From Hesseltinella vesiculosa (lineage: Eukaryota; Mucoromycota; Mucoromycetes; Mucorales; Cunninghamellaceae): 64,000 nt of DNA. The DNA lies in the NCBI GenBank assembly GCA_002104935.1, contig MCGT01000002.1, positions 1,240,001-1,304,000 of the forward strand. The letters run 5' to 3'. Below the pieces are notes generated by a model that was given only the letters and a program-made list of their open reading frames with translations, was not told the origin of the DNA and did not search any database. Positions 11,300 to 23,148 of this stretch are shown here, in pieces; position 1 is the first letter of the stretch, and every line of letters begins with the position of its first letter. Both the position numbers and the translations under genes were made by a program.

Positions 11300-12956
11300 A
11301 TGGTGAAAAAAGGTGGAAAGCGCAACACAAAAGCCAACGGGCCTTCTTCACCAAACGCCAGTGGCACGGTACTGTTGATGGACGAAAAGCCAAAAAAGAA
11401 ATGGCAAAACATGCTGATTCGCACCGTGACCACGTTGATGATGATTGGCGCCTTCTTCCTTGTGCTTGCCTCGGGTTATATCTGGTCCATTGTTGGTGTC
11501 TTGTCCATCACCGTCCTGGTTTACAATGAAGTCATCAAGATCTCATGTCACTCTGAAAAAGAATCCACCATTCGTTGGTTCAAAACGATGAGCTGGTAAC
11601 CACATGGTCGTTTTTATTATGAAACAACAAACTCACCCTCTCTTTCTTTCACAGGTATTTCTTGATCACGACCGAGTACTTTTTATATGGCGAGTCGATT
11701 ATTTATTACTTTCAGGAAATCATCATGGTGGATGCCTTTCTACAACCTTTTGCCACGCACCACCGATTCATTAGCTTCATGCTCTATGTCATGGGTAAGC
11801 CGAAAGGAAAGGGCAACCGGGTGCTTATCTTTCTTTGACGGTAGGTTTTGTTTTCTTTGTCATGAACCTACGTAGTGGACAATACAGGACGCAAATGGCT
11901 CAATTTGGTTGGACGCACATGGCCTTGTTTCTGATTGTGGTGCAGAGTCATTTCATCGTCGACAACATCTTGGAAGGCTTGATTTGGTAAAGCCACGCCT
12001 GAGAGAGACAACGGGGTGCCCCTGGCAAAAAAGAGGGACAGGGCAGGTGGCTGACCCGAGTAAACTGGACTGACGCCTCTGTTTTATGTCTTCAGGTTTG
12101 TGTTGCCTGCAGCCTTGGTGGTGCTCAATGACGTGTTTGCCTATCTGTGCGGTTTCTTCTTTGGTCGTACACCCTTGATCCAACTCAGTCCCAAGAAAAC
12201 CGTTGAAGGGTTTGTCGGTGCCATGCTCTGCACCGTGCTCCTCGGTTTTGGTGCTGCCAGCTTTTTGATGCAATTCGACTACATGATCTGCCCCGTCCAG
12301 GTAAACCATATCAAACGGTATCGGACCAGGGCTCATCTCTCCTGTTCATTAGGACTTGGCTGCTTCAGCATGGTCAGGTGTCTCATGCGAGCCCAAAAAC
12401 CCCGTGTTTCGTTCAGTGCCTTGGCTGCTACCGGCTGTGGTGCAATATGCCATCAAATTTGTCTCGGGTTATGATGTGGAACATGTGTGGATGGCGCCTG
12501 TGCAATTGCATGCCATCTCCATGGCCTGTTTTGCCTCGTTGATTGCTCCTTTTGGTGGTTTCTTTGCCAGTGCTGTCAAGCGCGCATTCAAGATCAAGGA
12601 TTTCGGTGACAGCATCCCTGGCCACGGCGGCTTGACCGATCGTATGGACTGTCAATTTTTGATGGGTTTCTTTGCCCACGTGTATTATACTAGCTTCATC
12701 AAGGTAAAAAAAAAAAAAAAAAAAAAACGGAGGAAAACAGTCAGACACATCGACTCATCCTTTTCTGTCGTCTTAGCAATATAACATGTCTGTTGGCACC
12801 GTCTTGACTTTGATCATCAACAACTTCACTGCCAAGCAAAAACTGGAACTGCTGGAACTGTTACAAACGTACCTGATCAACCAAAGCATCTTGGAGAGTG
12901 AACAAGTCCCTCAATCCCTGTTGGAAAAGGCTCAAATGTTGATCTCCCGCATGTAG
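11300..12956 (+). CDS. CDS1: Phosphatidate cytidylyltransferase (CDP-diacylglycerol synthase)
   Basis: Six exons (11300-11595, 11655-11794, 11845-11986, 12096-12300, 12353-12703, 12777-12956) give 437 aa, close to the yeast enzyme. It makes CDP-diacylglycerol from phosphatidate and CTP in the ER membrane, the precursor of phosphatidylinositol, phosphatidylserine and cardiolipin. The protein has a basic cytosolic N-terminus, multiple hydrophobic segments, the [10 protein letters not shown] motif, and the family signature K-R-x4-K-D-x-G-D-x-I-P-G-H-G-G-x-x-D-R-x-D in exon 5, with the metal-binding Asp residues intact. The chosen ATG precedes a Lys-rich leader. An AATAAA lies about 135 nt after the stop. 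The gene is divergent from the methyltransferase gene. Confidence 0.95.
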
Positions 12957-13091
12957 CTCCCTTTTTGCATTATCCCTTCATTTTCATCGTTCCTCTTAAA
13001 CCTTATCCATCCTCTACTCCGCCACCTCTCGTATGGTCTATTTCCCCCCCCCCCCCTCTCTGTACATCTACATACCACTGTTTCAAAAAAA

Positions 13092-13097
13092 AAATAA
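13092..13097 (+). terminator. AATAAA polyadenylation signal of CDS1
   Basis: AATAAA in the AT-rich 3' region, about 135 nt after the CDS1 stop codon. Position and sequence fit a canonical poly(A) signal; the cleavage site was not determined. Confidence 0.5.
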
Positions 13098-13228
13098 ATA
13101 AACAGATTCATTTCTCTGGTTGAATTAGCGAGGTGTTGCGTCGATGGGAGGCTCTAGTTTCAATTCTTTTTTTTAAAAAAATTTGTCGCTGCTCAAAGCT
13201 ATGTAATTGGATCAGACAAGGTAGCAGT

Positions 13229-14601
13229 TCATCGTTGTTTGCCCATGCGCCGTTGCTGTCGTTGCATTTCCAATTTTTCTTCCAGCAGATCTTCCTTGCG
13301 ACCCAAGCGAGCACTAATTTAAAATAAAAAGAGGGGTGAATCTTCTCCTTTGTGGTATGTGCTGCCTACCTTCGCTTTTCTTCCATAAGGATCTGTCGTG
13401 AATCCGCTTCCATATCATCGTCTGAGTAATCATCCACATATCTACGAGCAGAAAACCAGGTCAGCGGATGCAAAGGACATCCGTTTTGTTTGTTACCGTT
13501 TGCGGTCATATTTGAACATTTTTTGGATTTCGGACGAGTAGTCGTCCTCGTCTTCTTCATCACGCACAACAAAGTCATCTTCTTCATCGTATTCGTCCTC
13601 CTCACCATAGTACCTGGACCGACGTGGGTCGGGGGCTCGGCGAAAAGGCATGCGCAAGGGCCGTTGTTGGTCGCGCGCGGGTGGACGAGGTTCTTGCTGC
13701 GACCGTTTTTTACGCAGTTCCTGCTGGATGTCTTCAATCGACTCGCGGTCTCGTTTAGCTCCAGTGACTTTTCGTGGTGCCATTGACTGTAGCTTCAAAC
13801 GTTCTCGGGTTGTTAAGGTGGATTGGGTGGAGGAGGAGGCCAATGGTTTGGCGGGGCTGGCTCGTTTTGCCACAAACAAATGACTGCTGGGCCCAGAAGG
13901 TGGTGGTCGACGGGGTGGGGCGGCCGGTCGTTTCAATTCTAGAGAGATGGAGAAGTGGGGTTAGGACGAACCTCAGGCTTTCTTCCCGTGAGCATTTACC
14001 AGAGGCAGAAGGTTTTGGTCGGGGTGAAGGGGCAGGGCGAGGCTCAGGTTCCGATGGTAGGCTTGGCTTGGGTATCTTTGGTTTGGACTCAGGCTTCCCT
14101 TTGGCAATGGCCATGACTTCTTGATAAGACATGGCTCGCTAGACATTAAGAACAGGTGAGTCACATTGGCTGATGAGGAAAGACTGGCACCTTTTTTTCA
14201 ATGGCAGGACTCTTGTCTTCAAAGACAGGGAGGGTTTTTGATGATGGACGAGGCGATGGCTTTTTAGGATGGCGGCGTTGCTGCAGAGCATTGTTTTTGC
14301 GAGCGATGGATCGTTCAGCAGTTGATGTGGCCGGAAGCTGCTGACGTTGCCCTTTTTGTTGTTGCAATTGCTGGTGGCGTTGATCGATGGCGGCCTGTTT
14401 GGTCTGCAGAGCCCTGACTCGTCGTTCTCGTTCAGAGTTGGCCTCTTCTGCCTTTGCACGACGTTTCTCTTCCATGGCCCGTTTCCCTTGTTCTTTGGAG
14501 GACAGCAATGATTGCTGATTCTTGCCCACCTGAGTGGCACGAGCCATCAGCTGCTCATACGTGAGATTTTTTCCATGGGTCCTGTAAAAAAAAGTAGCCA
14601 T
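13229..14601 (-). CDS. SPT2: SPT2 chromatin protein (histone chaperone)
   Basis: Five exons (14601-14191, 14138-14000, 13938-13497, 13441-13370, 13313-13229), about 382 aa. Coiled, Lys/Gln-rich N-terminus (L-T-Y-E-Q-L-M), a Pro/Ser-rich basic middle, and the conserved C-terminal SPT2 block: acidic run, S-E-I-Q-K-M-F-K-Y-D-R-K-R-Y, then M-E-A and E-E-K-R-S-A-R-L-G-R-K-E-D. Known role: binds histones H3-H4 and DNA during transcription elongation and limits cryptic transcription. The first residues are uncertain. The ATG at 14601 lies directly before TTTTTTTTACAG, which looks like a 3' splice site; an alternative first exon with an ATG near 14650 and a GTACGT donor would give an N-terminus starting M-K-T-H-G-K. 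Confidence 0.88.
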
Positions 14602-15211
14602 CCAATCATTAATTCAATCCACATCAGATCATGTTGCCTACGTACTTCATTCATGAACAAAAACAAGCAAACGCACAATATATTTTGGGGTAAAAAGAAT
14701 CAAGTGATCAATATGAAAAGGAATGAAAAAAAATAATAAAAAGATTGGTTGAGCAAAGAAAAAAGGGCACTGTCCCAATTTAGGAATGCTCTGAACTCCT
14801 ATAAATCTTCTCTGGCCAGTGTGGCAAAAAAAAAAAAAAAAAAAAGCTAATGGATCCTGGTCATGGGATAGATAAGGAGACCCTAGACAATGATTCTTTC
14901 GTGTCTTGGCATTGAGTTAAGAAGGAAAACTTGTCAGATAAAAAAAACCGAACGAACGCGGAACTGGCGGGTGATACAAGAAGGAAATGCATGACACAAA
15001 GGAATGCCATTTTCGACGTTGCCTCGGTCAGGGAGGTCTTGACGCAAAAGCAAAGGAGACTTCCAGACCCAGAAAGGTAATAAACAGCCCAGCCGTGCGC
15101 ATACAAACTGCTTAATAAGATGTGCATGAAAGGCGTGGTTTACAAATGAAGAAAAAGCGAGCCTCCGCTTTTTTTTCTTCTCTTCTTTTGCTTCTCTTCT
15201 CTTTCACCGCT
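14602..15211. other. Divergent intergenic region between SPT2 and the MFS transporter
   Basis: About 610 bp. It holds a long A run near 14827, AT-rich DNA, and a CT-rich tract (15170-15205) immediately before the transporter ATG, typical of the leaders of many genes in this window. No RNA gene recognised. Confidence 0.45.
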
Positions 15212-17196
15212 ATGGCCATGACAGGCATCCTTGAAAAGATATCCGTTGATCAAGCTGACACACAATCAACCACCTCACCAAAAAAGCATGTCTATTCACC
15301 GGCCGAGAAGCGCTTGAAGTTGAAAATTGACCGATTGTTTCTGCCGATGCTGTTTTGTATTGTCTTCATTCAAGTAAGCTAAAGGGAATGAAAAAATACA
15401 GACGGCCAATGGCGTTTTTTTCAGTTCATGGACAAATCCATTTTGAATTTTGCTGCTGCGATGAACATCATGGAAGATACACATATCACCAGTGATGACT
15501 TTGCTTGGCTTGGCTCGATTTTTTATATTGGTTTCTTAGTTTTCCAGGTCCGCGTGACAGCCAAGTCCATGGTGATTCCATGATGATTCTCACTCGCTCT
15601 TTATTATTGCAGATCCCAAACAACTTTTTGATTCAGTGGCTGCCGATTGGAAAATATTTGGGCGGTGTTACCATAGCTTGGGGAGTCACGTTTGCATGCA
15701 CGGCCCTTTGCAAAGATTTTACAGGTTTGATCATCACGCGTCTTTTGCTTGGTATGGCTGAATCCGTGACGTGAGCTCTACACAACGAAAAGAAGAAGAA
15801 AAAAAAATACTCAGGTCCGTTTCCTTTTAGGTATCCTTGCATTTTCATCCTGATCAGCACGTTTTACCGTCGCCAGGAGCAAGTCGTTTGTGTTGCAGCT
15901 ATGTTTTTAGCCAATGCCGTGGCCATCATGGTGGGAGGCTTAATTGGATTTGGCATAGCCCATCTGCAAGGCCTGCATGGTCTCTCTGCCTGGCAATACT
16001 GTAACTTTCCCTTTCTTTTCCTTTTTTTTTGTGGGGCACGTTCTCTTGTACCACATACCCATCATTCATCTCTGCACCTCCTCTTTTAGGTTACATCATT
16101 TTCGGCTCCATCACTTTTACTGTTGGCATTGTCTTTTTCTTCACTTTACCCGACACCCCCAAATCCAAATGGTTCTTTTTGACTGCCGAAGAAGAACTGC
16201 TTGTGGACGATCGGCTCAAAGACAACGGCCAAGCCGTCAACACCACTTTCAACAAAGCCCATGTGCGCGAAGCTCTAGCGGAGCCTCGTTATTACGCTGT
16301 CATCGCCATCGTGTTTCTCGGCTCCCTTCAAAACGGGGCCTTCACTACTTTTTCCACCCAGATCATCCAAGCCCTCGGCTTCACTGTAAGGAAAAAAAAA
16401 AAAAAAGAAACTACGCCTTGGCTTGACTCGTATCTTTTCTCATTTCTCCAGAACTTCCAATCGATCTTGATGAACATCCCAATGGGCGTGTGCAGTGCCA
16501 TATTGATCTGTATCATGACCTATTTGTCCAAACACTTCAACCAAATATGCTATATCGCCATGCTCAGTATCACCATCTCCTTCACTTCTATGTTGCTCCT
16601 TATTGTCTTGCCCAACACACCTGTCAAATTGGTCGGCATCTTGCTATCCTATTCTGGCACTCCGTAGGCAGGCTCTTCTTTTTTTCCACCACACGCGTAA
16701 CTCATCGATCAATCTCCGATTGGATCACAGGACCTACCTTTTGACCCAAACATTGATTATTAACAATGTCAAGGGCTACAGCAAAAAGGTTTTCTACACC
16801 TCCTCCCAATTAGGTAGGACAGACAGTTTAGATGGTCTGGATCCAGGCTAATGCGTTCCTCTTGTTTTTACCAGTTTCTTACAGCTTGGGGAATTTTGTT
16901 GGACCTCTGATGATGCTCGGGTAAAAAAAAGGAATCGAGGGTTCCCTGTTGGAAGGCGCCCGTTCACATGAGCTTTTTCACCTCTCTTTTTCATCAGTGG
17001 GCAGAAACCTCGCTATTTTGGGGCTATGGCAGGCTACACCATAGCCAATGTCATTCAATTCCTCTTGTTTGCATTTGTGCGCTGGTCCCTGACAAGATCT
17101 CTGTTCAAGCGCAAAGACGTCGTGCTCCATGGCTCCGACCGCGAAATCTCAGATCTCACCGACAAGGAAGATCTCACATTTGCCTACCGGCCATAA
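15212..17196 (+). CDS. MFS transporter, anion:cation symporter (allantoate/nicotinate permease-like) family
   Basis: Nine exons (15212-15373, 15425-15547, 15613-15770, 15831-16000, 16090-16385, 16452-16663, 16731-16813, 16875-16920, 16998-17196), 482 aa with about 12 hydrophobic segments. The N-terminal K-I-D-R-x-x-L-P-M-L and F-M-D-K-S-I-L-N-F-A, the L-L-G-M-A-E-S helix and the central L-P-D-T-P-K-S-K-W loop are typical of ACS-family carriers (DAL5, TNA1, and vitamin or organic anion permeases) of the plasma membrane. The substrate cannot be read from sequence. Start chosen at the ATG after a CT-rich leader; an in-frame ATG at 15148 would only add hydrophobic translated leader. The second intron has a weak GTCCGC donor. 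Confidence 0.87.
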
Positions 17197-19196
17197 ATCG
17201 TCACTTGATTTCCAATAAATCACACGCCAAAGTGCTTGATGCAAAAGGTCCCCTTTCGACTTTTGAGAATCTCTGATGGTCAGGTGGCCTCCAATAAACC
17301 GAGTTGGAGTAATCTCGCCAAACAGCCCAAAATCCAAACATCGGCTGAGATTTTGGCAGTGTTTTTCCTAGCGGAGGATGGCCAAAAGCCCTAGTGGAAG
17401 CTTTCGCTAGACCAAATGGAACCTTCTTTCTCGTCTGTGCTCTTTTTTTTTTTTTTTCCTTTTTTTCATTCGCTTTTTTTTCTTCTTGTTCTCGTGTGTG
17501 CGTCAATAAATCATCGAATATTTGTTATGCACCAATCCAGTCCAGATTTTTTTCATAAGCCTTGCATAGGAGGAGAGGTCGATAGCGAAAACTCAAGCCT
17601 CCTGACACCAATCGGTGGGCTAAGACTAAGAAATCCCCAAGTAAATAAGAAAAAAAGTGGCCTTTTTTTTCCCCCATGAACGCTAGCAATCCCATGCAGG
17701 TACTAGTGCACATGATGGTAATCTTTGATGGCCAAAAACGTAGCCTCCCTAGCTTGCATGACGTATAATAGCAGGTCTATGTATCATAGCTTAACGCATG
17801 CGTAGTGCCAACTTCAAAATCTTAACTTTTCTGGTTTGCTCCCAAATGACTCCCCAACAAAATTATGCATATGTAAAGTCATAGCCATACTTCAAGGCAC
17901 GTGTGCTTTGACTACGTTTATGCAGAAATGGGAATGTGCCGTCTACTGGCAACATCAGCTTCATCGAAAGGTGAAAAAAAAAATCTGGCAGCCAGGGGTA
18001 GGCGGGTGATAAACGACGACAAAGTGAGAATTTGCGAGACATCCCATCTGCTCCATCAACTACTGACATGTTCGATGGGACAGTGACGAGAAAGAAAAGA
18101 AAATGGCGGCAGAGATTGGTGCTGAAAGAGGAAGCTGGGCCAGACACATGGAGCAACACAACAGACCATGGGAAAATGGAAATGAAACATTCCCACTGGA
18201 ACCCTGTGCTCAAGACCATTCCAAGGCAGTGCGCAGCAAAAAAAAAAAAAAAAACGTCAAAATACCTGTCATAGGGACGCTGGTGTGCCTTTTTCTATCA
18301 GTTGCGAAATCCTTTTTTACTCTTTCAGATAACGACCAACTGCTTACTGCACACTACGGTGTAATACAAGAGAAAACCTACTGTGCCTATGGGAGAGTGA
18401 TATGTAAGAGTATGTCAAGCAGCAGTGGCGAAGGTAATGGTACTGAAAATTGGTTACTGCGAAGTGCCATCAACAATTAGCTATCGTAAAACGCAAGGAA
18501 TGAGCCAGAGCCTTTCTCTAATACAGCATTCAACAAATGACTTCATAATAGCACGTATGCACGGGCATACTGGAACTGAAAAGTATGATGTGAAGTAGCA
18601 GCTGTTATAGTAGCAGGTTGATCGCCGCTTGAGGATAGAATATGAATGCAAGGTGGCACAACGTTTTTTTACGGGAACGTGCAACTTCATGGTGAAAAAG
18701 ATATCCTGCACGCAAGGACGGCGCATCATTGAAGAGCTTGGTGAACAGTATCGAAAGTGGTGGCGACTGATTGATCGCTACTAGACAAATAAAATAAAAA
18801 AAAAGCGAGAGAAAATGAATAGCTCGATGATACAGAGCTTCTTCCATAGCATCTCTGTGAGGATGTCATGGCCGCTAAAGCATGTCATGAACTCAGATAG
18901 ACTTCGCATCGTTTATTGCGAACATCATGCACCTTCAGTTAATTATTGACATATTCTTTCCTGCACAAATCGAGCCTGCAGGTGACGGCGACTGGAGGAG
19001 CAGTGTCGACGGTGGGGACGGTTGGTTTGGTTTTGCATGAATCCATTAAAGCTCCGCTCCAGGCTCTCTTCTTGTTCTCTTCCCAGCCTTTTTTCGTCGC
19101 CTTCTCTTTGTATTATTTTTTTTTTTATTTTTATCTTTCCAGAGATTGGAATCATTGATTGCATTGACTGCTCTCTTTTATTTCCTTTTTGAATCC
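17197..19196. other. Two-kilobase spacer without recognised gene
   Basis: AT-rich to mixed sequence between two plus-strand genes. It includes a small inverted repeat (CCAAAATC at 17327-17334, GATTTTGG at 17349-17356), T runs, and CT-rich DNA before the fasciclin gene. Frames longer than 60 codons occur on both strands but none shows a domain, splice-consistent structure or coding composition. A decayed mobile element is possible but unsupported. Confidence 0.45.
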
Positions 19197-21024
19197 ATGC
19201 ACAACCCTATTCTTGTGGCTTTTTTCTACTTGCCATGGGCACTGGCCATGGACGAAAGGAAAAAGTCGTTTCGCCAAGCCTTGCAGGACATGAACTGCAC
19301 CAAGTTTATTCAGCTCTTTGAAGACAATGGGTTTTCTACTTATCTGGATCAGCATGACAACCAACAATATACACTCCTCGTTCCTCCAGACCATACCATG
19401 GATGAATCGCTCATTGCAAAAAACGAATTAAAAGACTGGCTGATGGTAAGCGATGACCTTTTTCACGTTGCCGGAAGAGTCCATTGACTTTGCTTCTATT
19501 AAACGTGAATAGTACCATGTCTTGGACAAGCCTTATGCTGAAAAAGAACTGGTCGATAACCAGCTGTTGATGACCGAAGCAGGGGAAACTTTCTTGGGTA
19601 AAGGCGCCAAGCAACGCTTACGTGTGCAGGTGACCAACCAAGACCAATTGGTGATTGGCCCAACCAAGAAATCGATTCAGTTTGGCAACACACAGACGGC
19701 CAGTGCGCCTGGTAAGTTGGCCCAACAACATGGGAGAAATAACAAACCTCATTCCTCCTTTGTAGAATATGTTGACAAACAAGGCTATGTATACCCTGTG
19801 GACGAGGCGCTGCAGCTACCGGGCGACCTGATGCACCAACTGCCTACTCATTTGGATCTGTCGACATTTGTAGCAAGCATGTTCGCGTCCAAGACCATTG
19901 ACATGATCCAACTCCAACGCGGCATCACCCTTTTTGCGCCGACGAATGCTGCCTTTGAACGCCTGGGGCTAGTGACAAAGTACTTTTTGCATCCCAAACA
20001 CAAGAGCGAGCTGGCCCATCTGCTGCGATTCCACACAGTGCATGGGGTTTACTATCAAGATTCCTGGACCGATGGCGAGCAGTCATTGCCCACGATGTCT
20101 CAACGCCACGGTCAGATCGACCAGCTGCATATTAACAAGACCGTCGATGGGTCGATCTATGTGCGCGGCCACGGTGCCTTGGATGGTAACGATGCGAGTG
20201 TCATTGCCCGAGTGGTGGCCCGGGAAACCCTGATGCGCAATGGCGTCATGCACCGAATCGACCGAGTCCAGATGCCCAAGTCGCTGATCTTCACCCACAA
20301 GGACATCCTCGCTGCCTCGGGCTGCTGCAATGGGTTCCTGGACGTGATGGAAAAGGCTGGCCTGATGCCACTGCTGGACCGGCCCACGGCCTCCCTGGAT
20401 GCCAAAGCCTACACAGTCCTTGCCCCCAACGATCGTGCGTTTGCCAAGTTGAATCTGACCCGGCTCTTGCAAGACACCAGCCTCCTGGAACGGGTTGCCC
20501 GCCTGCACATGATACCCGCAGCAATGCCTGCCACCCGTCTGCCAGCGCCGTCGGATGGCCACCATCACAAGAAGAAAAAGGAAGCCGACAAGAAGCACGA
20601 CTCGTTGGTCTTGCCGACAATGCACGATGAGCACAGCGTGGTGCTGAAACGCGCCGACGACGCCGAATACTATGACGAGGTCCATGTCCAAGGCTTTTCA
20701 CAAGATCGTGCAGACGTGGTGACCACCGGCCGAGTGACCAACGGCGGCGGCGTGCTGGTGATCGACCAAGTGCTTCTGCCTGAGCAAGATTTTGACCATG
20801 GCTTGCCATGGTGGCAAGTGTTACTGATTGCAGCCCTGGTGCTGATGTTCTTCGCCATACTGGGTGCTGTGGCCTATTATATTTGGAAACGCTGGCAAGC
20901 TTACCGTGATGGCTATGCCCGTATCGAAGACCAGCCCAACCCCGACACTGTCGATGAAGAAGCCAACCATGAACCTCAACAGCGCCAACCTCCACAAGAC
21001 TCAGATGACGATAATATCGCTTAG
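19197..21024 (+). CDS. Fasciclin (FAS1) repeat membrane protein
   Basis: Exons 19197-19445, 19513-19711, 19766-21024; 568 aa. Signal peptide about 1-17 ending A-L-A, which is why this ATG was preferred over the in-frame one at 19146. Three FAS1-like repeats follow, marked by L-L-V-P-P-D, I-T-L-F-A-P-T-N-A-A-F and Y-T-V-L-A-P-N-D-R-A-F. A His/Lys-rich spacer leads to one membrane helix near 498-523 and an acidic cytosolic tail of about 45 residues. By family knowledge, FAS1 proteins of this topology sit in the secretory pathway, vacuole or cell surface and act in adhesion or vacuolar/autophagic functions; the exact role here is unknown. The second intron is 54 nt with no in-frame stop, so retention would insert 18 residues. 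Confidence 0.85.
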
Positions 21025-21211
21025 CTGATTCCTTAAAACAAAAAAAAAAAGCCTTTCCTAAATAAAAAGTATAGCGCAAAACATCACTGGGCTTGGGCTC
21101 GAAACCCTCGCACAAATCGGAGTGTGCGTCGAAAAACCCATTTTAGTTTTTGGAAGCTTTTTTTTTTTCTTCCTCTCATTTTTTTTTTTTCTGCAGACAA
21201 CAACTTCCGTG

Positions 21212-23007
21212 ATGAAGGTCAAACGTATCAAAACGGCCCTCCATGATACCTTTTCCAGTCGCATCCTTGCTATTACCTCTGAAGTGCTAGCTGCGGTCTG
21301 TTCACTCACCAGCAACAAAAAAAAAAAAAAAAAAAGTTACCCCTAGCGCAATGTCTCACCTTTTTTTTATTTTATATTTTTTTTTTAAAAGCTCATGGGC
21401 ATAGCCTTGATTGTAGTTCAGGTGATTTGTTTCCAAAGTAAGCAAAGCGATCTATAGAGATATGGTCTCTCACACCTTCATGCTCTGTTTATATTAGATT
21501 GGTCCAAGAGTGTGGCCATGATCGATTATGACATTTATTTGGTTTTGACTGGGCTGGCATCTGTGATTGTGTTGGGCATGGTTGTTTTCACCCGCAAGGT
21601 AAATCAAAAATAAGTGGACAACGGTATTGTATTAAAAACTCGTTTTTTTTTTTCCCTCGGGAACAACAAGCGCACGGTGAGGAAATTGGGCTACATGCTG
21701 TGGATCTCTGCGTTTATTACGCTTGCACAATTTATCGTTGGCCTGGTGCATAGTATTCTGATCTATGCGACGTACCGGTTGACATTATTGGTACGTTGCT
21801 TTCATCGGTCCGCCCCAGACTCTTGGAATATCTTTGGCATCTCCCGCACTGAGGCCGTACAAGCATGCCACCGTGATTTCAAACGTTTCTTCCTGTTCAA
21901 CTTGCTCACCTGCTTTGGTTTTTCCATTTTGATGGTAACAAGCGGCTCCCATCTCGACAAGCGAATCAGGAAACTCACTTTTTTTTTTTTTTTCCTCCCT
22001 CGTCTCTCTAAAAGACCGTCTGCCTTTATCTGGTGTATCGCTATTACCGTAGGCTAAAGATCCGCGAAAAATCCAACCTGGCCAAGCTGGTACAGCCCTC
22101 GGACGAACACATGATCAGCCCTTCTGAAGAGAACCCCCTGGACAACGAGAGCGGTTATGACACGTATGATCCTACGACGCATCTAGGCCAGTACTCACCT
22201 CGAATGCCGGCCGAAAGCAGAGAAGAGGCCGAGCATCTGATCGATGAATCGCGCGACCAGCGCCAACGGCTCTATGACGAAATTGCCAAACGTAAGCAAC
22301 TCGAACGCTTGTTCCACGACCCCTCGCGTCCTCGCCGTAGTCTGATGTTCCTCAGCCCTGCCAAGCGCTACTCGCTCCTGTCCACCCACCAAAGCATGGA
22401 TGACCTGCCAACCACGACAGCCCACCCTTACTATGATACGCGCGAGTATCCCGCCAGCACCGATGATCTGCATACACATCATGATGCGATGGCCATGCCG
22501 TATCAACGACCCCGCAGCAGCACCGATCCACCCCGGCCCTGCTACTCCGTCCTGCTGGACGAAGCCCGCTACAAGGATTGGGCGGTGCCCAATGACACTC
22601 AGACTGCTGAGTATACCAGCCGTCCGGTGGATGCAACGGACGACGAACCGCAACGTCTCCATCATCACCAGCGCACCCCATCTGGTGTGTCCCAGCGGTC
22701 CAGCCGTTATCATTTCTTCCCTGCTCAGGATCATGACACCTCTCCTCCGTCTTCGGTCGTGGCCACCAAGTCGATTGTCTCGCCTATCCCCTCTGAGCAT
22801 ATCAACCCGCTGGATGAAATGCCAGGCTCCTTTATCCAAAGCCCCGAGTCCACCTATATGGAAACAACGTCCTTTCAACCTCAAGATCGTGCTTGGGAAT
22901 TAGCCAACCCTAGCCTGTCTCACACGCCCGTGGCCGACTCGCCCGCTATGGACCATCATGATCCTGATGAGCGTACGCCTTTGAATCCATTTGAGCAGAA
23001 TGACTAG
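21212..23007 (+). CDS. Four-transmembrane protein with long disordered cytosolic tail, function unknown
   Basis: Exons 21212-21295, 21392-21437, 21498-21598, 21671-21934, 22015-23007; 495 aa, frame kept at each junction. Hydrophobic segments near residues 17-44, 50-73, 82-112 and 143-175 suggest four membrane helices. A loop with two cysteines between helices 3 and 4 may form a disulfide. The remaining 300 or so residues are hydrophilic, with an Arg/Glu-rich coiled stretch (R-E-E-A-E-H-L-I-D-E-S) and Ser/Pro/His-rich disorder. The overall plan recalls tetraspan plasma-membrane organisers (Sur7/MARVEL-like), but no signature motif was recognised. The first intron donor is GTCTGT, weak, so the first exon junction is the least certain. 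Confidence 0.7.
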
Positions 23008-23148
23008 ACTACTAATCTATATAAAGAAAAATCTGTATCGAGCAATTTTTTTTTTAATGGTGGTAAACAGGACTGGTGTGACGGCCAAAAGATTGATACA
23101 AAAAAAAAAGAGCAAGAAAGGTAAAGCGTCGAGGGGGGGGGGGAAAAT

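Noticed and set aside
17327..17356. CCAAAATC/GATTTTGG inverted repeat
   Set aside because: Eight-base arms are expected by chance in a 64-kb window; no other evidence of an element.
19146..19196. Earlier ATG of the fasciclin protein
   Set aside because: It would place hydrophobic sequence before the clear signal peptide that starts at 19197.
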